DNA of 64,000 nucleotides, from contig JAEVLN010000004.1 in NCBI GenBank assembly GCA_018350325.1, positions 1,984,001 to 2,048,000 on the forward strand. The letters run 5' to 3'. Positions 1-12,400 of the stretch are shown one piece after another. Position 1 is the stretch's first letter; the number at the start of each line of letters is the position of its first letter. Source of the DNA: Globodera rostochiensis (taxonomy: Eukaryota; Nematoda; Chromadorea; Rhabditida; Heteroderidae). The position numbers and the translations under genes were made by a program. The notes beneath the pieces were generated by a model. The model made no database searches. It had not been told where the DNA came from and saw only the letters and a list, made by a program, of their open reading frames with translations.

Positions 1-3000
1 CCAATTATTATTATTATTATTAATCAACAGCATCCTATCCTCAAAAAGTTTCCATGAGGTATGGATTTTTTATATATTTATTCACGCGAAAAGAGGCTCA
101 AAATAGTAAAGGATCAGAGGGATAAACCGAAATGGCAACTCCCACCAGAGTACAAAGTACACTCACAGCTTTCTCATCAACACCGCCCGCCGCGAGGGTG
201 GGCGGGAGTAATTGCAAAAGTTAAAGCGCACTGAGTGAGTGCTTCCACCTGCTGCAGAGAATGTAAAGCCGTCTCCGCAACAAAAAAACAAAAAATAATG
301 CCACTCTAAGCAACAATCGTTAGTTGAATAAATAGAGGAGATTTGCACAGCCAAAAACCTTGAGTTCCCGTGAAGGAGGACTGACTCCTCTCGAATTTTC
401 AGCTGTTTCCCCTTGTCCCCGCACTCGGGTATCCCCCCCTCTTTGCCAAAAATGGAGGCTCAGTAGGTAAACATAATTGATGAGTGGGTAAAAAAGGATT
501 ATGTAAGCTGGACAGAAAATGAAAAATTGGCAACATTTCAATATGTATTAAAATTTGCCGCACTTAACGCGTTAAGGTTTAGGAATGGCATCGATAAAGG
601 AGTTGCGCTAAATCTACGGCACGGCACATTAACCGAAAAAAGTACAAATGTTTAAACTTGTTTGAATAAATATCTGGCGTTCTGTTAGGACTAATTTTTG
701 AATAAAAATCTGTGGCGTTATGTTTGAATAAAATATTAGCTGATTTTACTAGGCTCGACCGAGGCTTTTCGAGATTTCCGAGAAAATCTTAAGCTAGCAT
801 TGGTCCAACATTGTCAGAAATTCACTACTCTACAAATAAGCATGAAAATGATTCATTTTGTTACCCCGTGATTCTCTATTTTTGAGCAAGGCGTTGCATT
901 TACAAAAACAATGAGCGAATTTCTGACAACGTCGATTGGCAAAAATGTCGACCTACGAAAATTAAAAGTTCGGGCAAACTCAGAAACATGACTTGGCTAT
1001 TTGTAATTGTATTAGACGCTGTTGATCAGTTTTTTCCTTCCATATTAAGTAAACAGACTCATGATTATATGTTTAGAACTGCCGCTATACGCTCTACACT
1101 TTTGATTTCGAAATTTATAACAAAACAGCGATTGATTGAGAAGGAAATGAGCATAAACCAAAAACAGGTAAATAAGTTGCACAAATACCTATGAGTAAGC
1201 ACTTTAGCGAATAAAAGCTGCATAAAATTTATGTTAGCCTGCGTCAGACGGAAAGTCAAACAACATTAGTGAGCAGTTTTTTGTTAATTTCAACCGATTT
1301 GGAGTGCTATTTTTGTCAGAATTTAGAAAAAGTTTGAACGGTGGTTGACAAATAAAAAAAACCGGTACTTTTTCTTGAGCCCCCAAGAAACGCGGAGATG
1401 AAAAGATGCGTTTGAGGAAATTCTTGAAAAAATTGTGACATTTATGCCGCCCCAGCAAAAATTTGGTGGTGCAGTACCAAAAAAACCGCTAAACGAACGC
1501 AAATAAGTAATCGGCACATTATAAACATGAAAATATGCAAAAACAAAGTTGAACCCTAGTTTTAAAATAATAGAAATTCGTGGAGTTCGGCCAGTACGGC
1601 CAGCATACAATTAACTTAAATGCCAATTTTTATTAATTGGCAAGAGGATTGGAAGCGCAACAATTGAGATCGGTCGTCCGGGCTCTAACACGTACGTACG
1701 TACTACATGTTCATTATTTTTTATGTACACACTTTGCATTGATTGTTGAGTATAGAGGGGATGGATGGTTTGGTCTCGTGGTTGTCGCCTCTTCCCCTTC
1801 CATCCATCATCAACCATTCCCCCACTTTTTGCTGATCATCTAAAGGAGCAAAAAGGGGGGGAGGGGGTGAGTAGAGCCTCCGTCCGTCGTTGAAATAGAG
1901 GAGCGAAAGCCAAGCGAGGCGATAGATAGAGGTGGATTATATGTCAGGGGGTTGGTGATGGGAGGGGCGAGCAGAGCCAATTCCATCCCCCCCCCCATTC
2001 ATTCATTCATTATCTATCCCACCATGCCTCTGCTCTCCTCTCTGCTGCTTGCTGTTCTGCCCTCGTCATCCCATTCTACCACTCATTCTGCTCCCCCGCT
2101 CCTTTCCTCCCCCCCCCCCCCCCCCTCCTCACATTTTTGTTGCTGTTGCTGCTGATGTTCCCGATCAACGTCACGAGGAGGAGGAGGAGCAGCAGCAGGA
2201 AGAGGATGATGATGAAGTGAAGGCAGAGAGAACGGAGTAACGGGTCAGAAACAAAAATAGATACCACCGAAGATGGGGACGAAGAAAGAGAGCCTTATGG
2301 TGCATAATACACATACCACCCCTTAAATTAAGAAACATTCCAACAATCAACAGCAAATGGGCAGAGGTGATGGGGTTGTTTGGTGATTAATGAAACAAAT
2401 AAAATTAATACACGTATGAAAATATTGGCACTTATAAGCATAATTAATTGACTTTGTTGATCATAGCTAACGACGCAGGAAATAGCAATTAAATTTGGCA
2501 TTGGTCGTTGGCGTTATGTTAATGCGAAAAAAAAGAAACGGGGGGGCCACTGGTTTCGTGCCTAATAGCATAAAATAAGGGACTTGGAAAATGGACGTAA
2601 AAGTGCCGATCAAGGACGCTAGGTCAAAATGCCAACCAGGCCTAAAATGGTCAAACACCCACCTGCCTGGGTTGGCATTTTGACCATTTGCGCGAAATAC
2701 GCCGATCAAGCTTCAGTACTGGACCCCATTGAGATGCTGCTGGATTATTTGGAGTTTGGACCCAAAAATTGTTGATGAAAATTATGATGATGACCCAAAA
2801 ATGTCCGGACCGCGCTACATGCCTGATCTATAGTCTGAACAATGGTTTTTGAATTTCTGGAACGATTCCCAATCATTCACACCTGTGTGATTGGTGGTTT
2901 GCATAATTGTGAGTGGGAGGAATGGCTGGGGTGGGGGGGGGGGGGGTCTCCCCGGCAGTTTTCCACATGTGGCGAACACAAAGAACAGCGTCAGCAGAGG

Positions 3001-6000
3001 TCGTCCATCCCCCCCCCCCTCCCCTCTGTTCATGTCAGCACAAAAAGCAAAAATTTCTAACCGGAGAGCCTCCCACCCCCCCCCCCCCATTTGTATAGGA
3101 GCAAGCAATGTGTAATGGAGCAGCAAAGGGGCGACGGGGAAGGAAACGGACGGCCCGGCGGCCACATTACCCCCCACACACACACATTAAATGTTCTTCG
3201 TCCAACCCACCGTCGTGTTTGGTCTCCCATCGAATGAACCGCCGCCGCCCCGCCGGCGGCACAACGCCATCCGGAACTGGCCCAGCCCGGGCCTGTTAAC
3301 TCAGTCCCCCGAGGCGTTGGTTGGCTTATAGGTATTTAATTTGGTTGGCTGGGAGTCATCCAGGGAAGGGTTGCATAAAGAACTCGACTACTGCACTCAC
3401 CACAAATCAATCGTAACTGCCAATAATTCTAATCATAAACTGGAATCACCGGTCCTTTAACCGCGGACAACTCAGTTCAAACAAACTGGGCCTGAGTTGG
3501 TCTCGGGCAGAGTTGGTTCCTCATCATAAGGAGGTGGGCGCTGCGGTGAGGGGAAAGCCCTAGAGGAAAAGTACCAGCAGCGGTCGCCTGCGGTGCTGAA
3601 ACCACGTGGGCACAATGGAGGGGAGAGAGGGGGGTGGTGGTCGCGACCCCGGAGGGGTGCCGGTGCTGGCCAATGTAAGGGATACTTTGGTGGGGGGGAG
3701 AGACGACGCCCGCGGGGTTGCAGAGACTATGGAACAGACAATGATTCGTCAGTTTTGCCGATACAGTTCAGTGGGACACGCCAGTTCGGTCCGACGGATT
3801 CTCAAAACTTTTCGATGATTTGAAATATGATTGAAATACAAACAATTTGAGTTCTATAAGTTATTTATTTCCTCCAATAGTGCTTGGAACTAAAGACCGG
3901 CCAAACCGACTTTTTGGATCGGGATCCTGGCCTAATCTCGAAGGTCCCCAAAAAATTGTCGGTCTGGATCCCGGCTCTTCCGACAACTCTTGAGCTGTTT
4001 AATCCTGAACAATTCCAAAAAATGCTCGGTCGAGAGCCTGGTGTCAGGGTCCACAAAAAATCCAGGCCGGATTCCGTTTCCCGTCCGATCTCTGTCATCA
4101 CTTTGCCGACGATAAGTTTTGCTTCCGCTCCTCTCATTTGTCATCTTCGCGCATAGTATCTGGCAGCAACACAACAGTCAGTCAGTCAAGTCAATTGTTT
4201 ATTTTGTAGGATCCAATCTCTGTTGGATTAAAAGCATGTGCATGCACTGTCGCGCTGGTTGATCAGAGGATGGATGATCTGCTAATAATCTCCGATCATA
4301 ATCTAGAACGAGATCATTACGGATTTTAGCACGTATTTGACCTCAGGTTAACCGTGAATTTCCGATTTTCTGCTTCAGCTTATTCAGTTGAATATTTTGC
4401 TCGGGGCTCGTTAGGCTTAGGCCTAAGCCACCCTAGCTCGGAGCTCATTAGGCTTAAATTGGAAATCCCGATATTTTTTGAAGTTAATTTTGCAAAAGTT
4501 TGGATGGAAGCAGCAAATCAATTCCATCATTCTCAAAAAATGTTTGTTTGTGTCAAAAAATAGCCGGTTTTGTGCCCTTCAGAGAGAGAGGACAAGCAAA
4601 TATTTGTTTTGAGGATGCCCCAGAAAGGAAAAGCATAAGCAAAAGCGGAACTTGACCGATTTGTTGGAGGGGAGCAAAGAAAATATGTACCGTCCGACCA
4701 AAGGTGACGCGCTGTGACGGTCATTTTTCTTCGCGGCTTATTTGTGCAGAATTTCACTACAAAAAATTTCAAATAAATAAAAAATTTTCACAAAAGTGGC
4801 AGCCGACGGCACTTTTATTCTTCATTTCTGACAAATCATGCTCCCCCCAATTTTTGCATAAACGGAAAAATTGCGGTCCTCCACAAATTGGACAGAAAAT
4901 TGTTTAACTTTTGCTTGTACAGTCATTGTTACACATTTGTACTGCTTGCTGCCCCCCCCCCCACAGATCTGAAGTTCAAGCAGTTCAGCCTTTACGTTCA
5001 TTTGTCAAATTGAGCAACAACAAACAACACTCGAGTGAATGAATTGGCCGGCCGAAAGGGTTACAGCTCTCTAACGTCGTTGACCAGCGCGCCCTCTCTG
5101 CCTCATAATTGAAATGTTTGCTCAAATATACACTCCAAGCAGCTCAATGCCCCCCCCGGCCTCCAGTTATGTGCTGCTGCTGCTGCTGGTGATGGGCCCT
5201 TATGCTTTTCAAATTTGCGCGGCTCTTAACTAATCAGGGACACCGATTTCCAAAAGAAGTCCGACCCCAAATTTCCCAAATGTCGCGCAGTACCAATTTG
5301 GTTGAACCTGAACCACTTGCAACAGTTTCATTGGGTAAAGCCACCCGAGTCACTTTGATATTGTAAACGGTCAGCAATGAATTTGCCAAGAAAATTGCGC
5401 CCAAGGGGTTTTTGCAGAACAATTTGCGAAGGCAATGAGGAAGGAAGTGTTGGGACAGGTCGAATTGCGACAGAGACAAAAGCAGCGTCCCCACCAGCAA
5501 CAGATCGATGAAGTTGAGGGTGGACTTGGGACAGCATTCATCGCCAGTCCGCAGCGGCGGGAGGGGGGCGCGGAGAACAACACAGTGCTGTCCATGCTGA
5601 AGGATTTCCCCTCCCGCCTCACCCCCCGCCCGTCCCCAACCCGTCGGTGTCGTGCGCAAACAAACAGAGAGCGTACAGCAAGCACATCGACTGACTGACT
5701 GTTCGTCCCCCCTTCGGTTGGTTCGGGAGGGGAAGAGAGTGGTCGAGACTGGGAGGAGGGCCCTCTCTCTGCCCGTCCATTCTCGCCCTCCCCCCCGCCG
5801 CCGCCCACTTTGCTCAACCTCAACTTCCTTCTGCTGCTGCTGATGATGATGATGTTGGCCATGGCCAATGGAATTTGTTAAGCAGTCAACGCATTCCCCC
5901 CACTCTCTGGCCCACCCACTCGAGTGACCGCCGATCAGATCAGTTGATGGGCTGGGATGGACTGACTCCTCCGGCCACAAGACAATCCTTCCCCCCCCCG

Positions 6001-6407
6001 CGCTTGTGGCTAAGGCGGCCGGGGGAGTGGTTGAGGCGCGAACAGCGCCGACGGGACGGATGATCTGCTCCTTAGCATTGATCAAAACTTTGCATTCCGT
6101 CGGACACGGACATATTGTGTAAATGATTTGTCCATTATTCCCCCACACTTTTACTCAATTCCCCCTCTTTTTTTACTGATCAAACATTGACTTTATTTCT
6201 CCATTCACTTTTGCACAGCTCGATTACACGCTTTATGTATTGTATGTGTTTTACTTTGCTTCTGTTTAGTTGCTTTTGTAATTTCGGAAGCTCCAAAAAA
6301 TTAATAATAATTAGTCCATGGCCGAAACGCGCAAATGGCGGCGATTCCATCGTCCAACAACAACTGCTTGTCCTCCTCATCGTCATCCATCATATTCAAG
6401 CTGTTCA
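1..6407. other. Upstream non-coding region, no supported gene
   Basis: No reading frame here shows a recognisable domain or a phase-consistent exon chain. The stretch contains TA-rich sequence (1-1600), poly-C and poly-G tracts of 9 or more bases (near 1990, 2110, 2930, 3010, 3078, 4955 and 5770), a hairpin with flanking direct repeats (2605-2710), and an imperfect two-copy motif near 4390-4450 with a palindromic TAGGCTTAGGCCTAAGCC core. A pyrimidine-rich TTTTGCACAG near 6210-6219 could be a trans-splice or 5'UTR acceptor for the cadherin gene, but this is only a guess. The promoter of the cadherin gene must lie somewhere in the 3' part. Confidence 0.5.
2605..2710. repeat. Hairpin-forming segment flanked by 10-bp direct repeats
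   Basis: The 10-mer GCCGATCAAG occurs at 2605-2614 and again at 2701-2710. Between them two arms of about 20 bp (2622-2641 and 2665-2684, GGTCAAAATGCCAACC and its near reverse complement) can pair with a loop of about 23 bases. The arrangement resembles a tiny inverted-repeat transposon with a target-site duplication, but the arms are not exactly terminal, so it could also be a stand-alone hairpin. Confidence 0.55.
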
Positions 6408-9400
6408 ATGCTTTTGTTCATCTCCTTCTTCCTGTTTTGCATGCCAACCGGACATTGGGCTCAACAATTGCAGCCGTTGGCCACCCAATTTTTTCAACCA
6501 ATCATCGCATTAAAATCTTCTGGTCAACAACAGCAACAACTGTCGTCGTTGGCACCGATGTTCAACAACGGCGGCCAAACAACGCGAATATCCCGCTATG
6601 ATCCCACATTAAAGGCAAATGTTAAAATTTGGAAATTAAATGCATTTTGGGGGAATCCCACACAATTCTCGGTGTTAAATGTGTCATCCCTCGTCGATTA
6701 ATGAAGGAATGGCTAACAAAATTTGGTTCTCAACTCTTTAAAAGCTAAATTTTGCATGGAAAAAGCATTAATTTTTGTAAAGACAAAGTCCAGTGACGGT
6801 TATTTGCTCGCGTCGGCTGGCCACGGCACTTTTGTGCGCACGGGACCCGCCAGCAATGCGCCACCGTTGCAAATTCTCGTGGAAGACAGAGATTTGGTCA
6901 GTGGAATTGGCCTTAAAGTTTATTTTGTTTTACCATTTTATGGTTTAATGGAACAATTTAGCATTTTTATATTAATTTAAAAATATATTAAAAATTATTT
7001 TTCTTTAAATTGAATTTCTAAAATTTTAATTTGTTCTTTTTTATACAATTTCAGATGCCAGGAATGCCATCAGCAGTGTACCAGTACGTTGTTCCATTCA
7101 AAATTTATGCCCTTTTAATAAAAAAGAGACGTCAAAACGTCCGATTCGTAAAAAAATGTGTAGCTGAACTGCTCAAAAAACGGGGATTTGTGCTTTTCAG
7201 TTACATTTTGACCGGCTACGGAGCCGAACGGTTTGCGGTTGATCAACACGGTAACCTGTACTTGAATGTTGATGAACTGGACACCGATGCAACCGGCACG
7301 CCAACATTTGTTCTTCATGTGATGGCGGTAAATCGCCCAAATTTTGTGGCGCCGGAACAATTTGTTCACAAATTTAAGAAAGAAGTTGACACAACGCCCC
7401 AACGAAGCAGTACACCAATCAGTCTGACTGTGCATGTGTTTGACGACGACGACGACAACGACGAGAGGGAGCAGGAGCAGAACGTGCAGCAGTTGACCAG
7501 CGGACTGACACTGCCGCAAACCATTTATATGGCCAATGTGTCGGCCTCTGGTGGCGCTGGCGAGCGCGTCATTGCCCAAGTGAAGGCCCGGGAGGGCGAA
7601 AGCAGTAACCCTGTTTTGTAAGTTGCTGTTTGATTCTGGGGCTTGCAATTTTGGCATTGGCACCAGTGCCATTCTGCGATGCCATTTTCTGTCACATTTG
7701 AACCTTTGCCGCCGCTGTCGCATACATTGGCATTTTGGTGCCCTTATGTATTTTCTGATTTCAGCTACCGCATTGTGGAAGTCAGCGATGGAGCCGTACA
7801 GTCTTTCCGCTACGATCAAGCCAGTCATGAGCTCAGGTGTTTTAAATATAAAAAAATCAAAAAAATAATTGAATTTAATTTAGAGCGAACGGACCGTTGT
7901 ATCCGGGACATCGTTACAGGGTGGGTGCCTCTCTGAATGCTTGCTTTCATTTAAGCTGATTTAAGAATGCTTTTGTCCCCTCAGGTGGTGATTGAGGCTC
8001 GTGACACCCAGGGACTGGTCGGTCACGCCGTCGTGTTGGTGCAGGCACTGCCCGACGTTCCGTCCCAAACTTTGTCGGCTCCCAGGCCATCCGATTTGGC
8101 CCCACCTCCAATTGCGCCGATCACTTCTGCTGATCACCACCAGCCGCAGCAGCAAATTGCTTCTGCGTTTATACCGCCCGCCTCGCCTCCGGCGCAATCT
8201 TCGCTGCATGTTCCCGATCAAATGGCACGGATTCCATCGCCTGCTGCCGGAGGATTTTGGCAATCGAATAAAAATGCCAATAATAATGCCGCGCAAACGT
8301 CCAAACCCTTTTGGCGAGTTGATCCAACAACCCCGGCGCCATCATCCTCGCCAAATCCAATGCTTATTCCATTCGTCACGACGCCAGCAGTAAACGCCGT
8401 TCCAAATCACGCTACGGTTGGTGTTGAACATCCGACAAGTTGAAGAGGGTTTTGTTGTTGAACAAAGCTTGAATTGGACGCTTTTATACCTCCAAATTTT
8501 CCCAGATTTTCGCTTTAAAATTTGTTGTTTCAGGAACAAAACATGCTTGTAGAGCTATCCGAAGCAGCACCGATCGGCTCGCTGGTCACAACGTTGGGCA
8601 ACGAGTACAGTGAGGGCAAAGTGTATTTTGTACTGCTCGAAGAGGGCAACGCCGAGGGCAAGTTCGGCATGGACGACGAGCGGACGGGCACCGTGACGAC
8701 AAAAGGCACTCTTGACCGGGAACAGACGGCACATTACACGTTGCGCATTGAGGTGGGTCCTAAAAAGCATCGGTGTTTTAATTTAATAATTATGACATTA
8801 TCGTTCGGCAATAAAACTAATCCCCTCGGGCGTTTAATGGTTGAATTTGCAAAATAATCGTAATTAAAATGTAATTTAAAAAGGCTCGGTCGCGTTTGCC
8901 GATCAATTATCAGCTCCTTTATGTGACCATTTTGCGTGTCGATGTGTTGGATGTCAATGATAATGCGCCACAATTTGTTGGAAACCCGCCAATTGTGCTG
9001 AGCGTTCAATTGGACAAGGTGAAATTATCTATGGCATTGCCAATATATTTAATTTAAAATTTTCGTAAACAGAGATCGAACCCATCGAGATTCTCGATCG
9101 ACGAATTTTTTCCGAGATTTTTCGAGGTTTGAGATTCTTCTGTGATCTCGAACGAATCTTTATCGTTTTTTTCGAGATTAGAGGAGATTCTCGATCGAAA
9201 TCTCGATTGGTCCTCAAGTCTGATAATGTAAACATATATAATTCCATTAATTATCTCCATTAATATTCCATTAAATTTAGTCTCTATTGAACAGCAGCCA
9301 GTCTCTTCTGTCACAAATGAATTTACTGTTGGGTCGGGTTGAAGTCAGTGATCCCGACCAGGGCACAAATGGCAAAGTGACGCTAAGTGTAATGCCGCCA

Positions 9401-12400
9401 TTGGACAGGTGTCAAAAGTGATTGATCGGAGTGATCAAAATTGACACATTTTTAGGTTTTTCTCAATCAACGCCAACGGCGAAGTGCGCGTGAACGGCGC
9501 GTTGAGTTCGGCACATTTGGGTGAACATCAGCTCACGTTGCGTGCCGTTGACCATGGCGAGCCGCCGTTGGAGTCTCGGACCGTGGTCATCGTCAGGGTG
9601 GACGGACACTTTGTTTCGTCCGTCAGGGAAACGCTGCTGCACGGCCGACCGCCGCCGCTTGGCCAACCGGTTGCTGCTGCAGCTGCTGCTGCTACTGCTT
9701 CAACAAATTTTGGTCACACTTCGGCAAGTTCGGACGAGTCGAGGCCAATTGTCTCCAACTCCGCCTCCGTTCCGTCCTCATCTTCGGACTACGAAAGCGG
9801 TGGCGGCGAACCAAATGCCAAACTGTTGCCATTGTCTAGCAGTAATTCCATAAATTTTTGTTGCGCATTCATTGCTTCTTCCCCCCCCCCAATTTGATCA
9901 GCTTTGCTAATGCCAAACGGTGCTCCGTTCACTCGGGTTGATCCGCGTCTCAACGGCGCACTGATGTTGGCCGTGTCCTCAACAGCGCGTTCGCCGTTAT
10001 CATTGGCCAACCTAGGCGCCAATATCGCCACCGGTGTGCTATAAACATGGAATTGTCCGTTAAACCAATTCCGAAATTGTAATTTAAGCATTGAATGTTG
10101 GCAAAAATGCCAAATTGGTCAGCACCTCCTCACCCATTCCGCCCACGTCATCATCATCATCCCCGGCAGGGATTTCGACCAGCGCCAGCCCCTCCAGCGC
10201 TTCGTCAGAAGAGCTCAGCACGCAAAGATTGGCACCCGTTTTTGACTCGGCTGAGCTTAAGGTTAAGCGGCGGGGGGCTTTGAATGGCACGCTTTTTTGT
10301 AACTGAAAAGCATTGTGCTTTTAAAGGTTTTTGTGGAGGAAAATGAGGGCCAAATGGAGCTGACGCGACTTCATGCGCACTTTCCCGACGGAGGACCGGG
10401 TCCGATCACGTACACATTGCAATCCGGTGATCAAAGCACTTTCAGGTTTGGTTTACGACATGAACCCTCAAAAAAGTCTCGCATTTGTCTCAATAGACAA
10501 AGTGTCCTCCCACAAAAACATATTTTGACACTTTGTCCATGTTATTGTTGTCTTAAAGTGTGGATCCGATCAGCGGCAAAGTGCTGCTGCTCCGTGCGCT
10601 GGACGCCGAATCGGAGCCGGGTCAACTGCCGCCGGTACATCGGCTGAAGGTGGGCACGGCTGAGCAACAGAAGACGGACCAGTTCGTGACGGAGCCCGGG
10701 CTGGCACACAGTTGCGAGATGACAATCCATGTAAGGTGCCCCTTAGAGGCGAAACAAATGCAATTAAAAAATCCGCGCATCCCAATCCCAGCGAAAATGC
10801 CATATTAATTCTAAAAGTGCCACAAAAACTCAGGTCGTCGACATCAATGATTGGATTCCCAATTTTGCGCAGGTGAGTCAGTGACAGAGTCGAATTTTGT
10901 TCTTGAGACAAAATTTAAAATATTGTGCCGTTATTCAATGCCCGGGAATCAGAAAATGGAAAACGGCACGGCATTCAATATTTTCGAATCCAAATTTAAA
11001 ATATTGTGCCGTTATTCAATGCCCGGGAATCAGAAAATGGAAAACGGCACGGCATTTAATATTTTCGAATCCAAATTTAAAATATTGTGCCATTATTCAA
11101 TGTCCGGGAATCAAAAAATGGAAACGGCACGGCACATTCCTCCCTCCGCTCTGATGCCAATAACAAAAAGTTTCTCATCAATTTCAGGAAAAATATGAGT
11201 TCAAAATAGCGGAAAGCGCCACCAGTGGCACAATTGTTGGCCAGGTAAAGTAAATCCGGCGGCTTAAAACAAATTCAGTGCCGTCCTTTTTGGTCACCAC
11301 AGGTTGTCGCGTTTGACCAAGACTTGACGGCGCCCAACAACAAAATTCGTTACGAACTGCTCGAACAACAACAAACCGTTGCTGAGCGTCGCCGCCAGCG
11401 CAACCCGTTCCAAATTGACACGGAATCCGGCCAAATTGTGGTGTCTGATGCAGAACAATTGGCACATTTGGCGGGACAAACAGTTCATTTGGTGGCCAAA
11501 GCTGTTGACGGCGGATTGGAGGGCACTGAGCAGAACGGCACGGCACAAGTCGAAATTGTTGTGACGGAAGAAATGGCACGCTCGACAATGACGACGACAA
11601 TGGCGACCACCACGAAATTCATGGATGAAGGTTAATGTTGAATACGTATTTTTAATACAAAAAACGGTGTTCAAGATGATGAAGCATTACCACCACCAGC
11701 AGCAGCTTCGTCGTTGGCACCATCCATGAAAAGCCGAACAACCGGTTCAGCTTCAGAAACCACTGCCCCTATTCGGCCAGTTCAGCCTCCGCCTCTTCCA
11801 CCAGCAGCAGCAATAGCAGCAGCAGCAGCAGTTCAAACTGCACCACAAATCCAATTTGTTGCCCACATGTTCAACGCGACCGTTGCGGAAGGCAAACGAC
11901 CGCCGGTTCTGATACAAACGCTGGAAGTGCACAACAAACCGCGGGACACCCGGTTCACCATCTGTGCCATTCGAGAAGGCAACGTTAAGGGGGCGTTCAG
12001 GTGATTTGTGGGGAGGATGTAAAGCCGCTCACAGAAACATGCACAAATGGTTGGAACAGTCTCCGGCTTTGACCTTGAGATGGAGGAATGGTTGTTTTGA
12101 CAACCCGAAATTTATTTTAGCATCCAGAAAGGTTTTCTGGCTTCGGATCCGGGAATTTTTTTGGCACATCCGGGTATATCCCTTCCGGGGATGACCTTTT
12201 AATCCGACTTTTAACTGCTCATTAATGCGCCCACCCACCGCTTAAGCGTGACGCCAAATTCACGAGGCGATTGCGAAGTGCGCACGCAAATGCAGCTCGA
12301 CCGGGAGAGCGTGGCCAACTACCGGATGAACGTGTCCATCCAAAACGGTGTCCAAACGGACTCGGCCATTGTTGCCGTGTCGGTGTTGGACATCAACGAC

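Noticed and set aside
3865..4174. Overlapping open frames on both strands around 3.9-4.2 kb
   Set aside because: Two imperfect direct repeats (GGTCCCCAAAAAAT and GGTCCACAAAAAAT contexts) keep frames open. There is no domain and no splice support.
5234..6148. 304-codon open frame on the minus strand upstream of the cadherin
   Set aside because: Composition is low-complexity (Gly/Arg/His/Gln runs) and three overlapping frames are equally open because the DNA is GC-rich and repetitive. No domain or phase-consistent neighbour exons were found.
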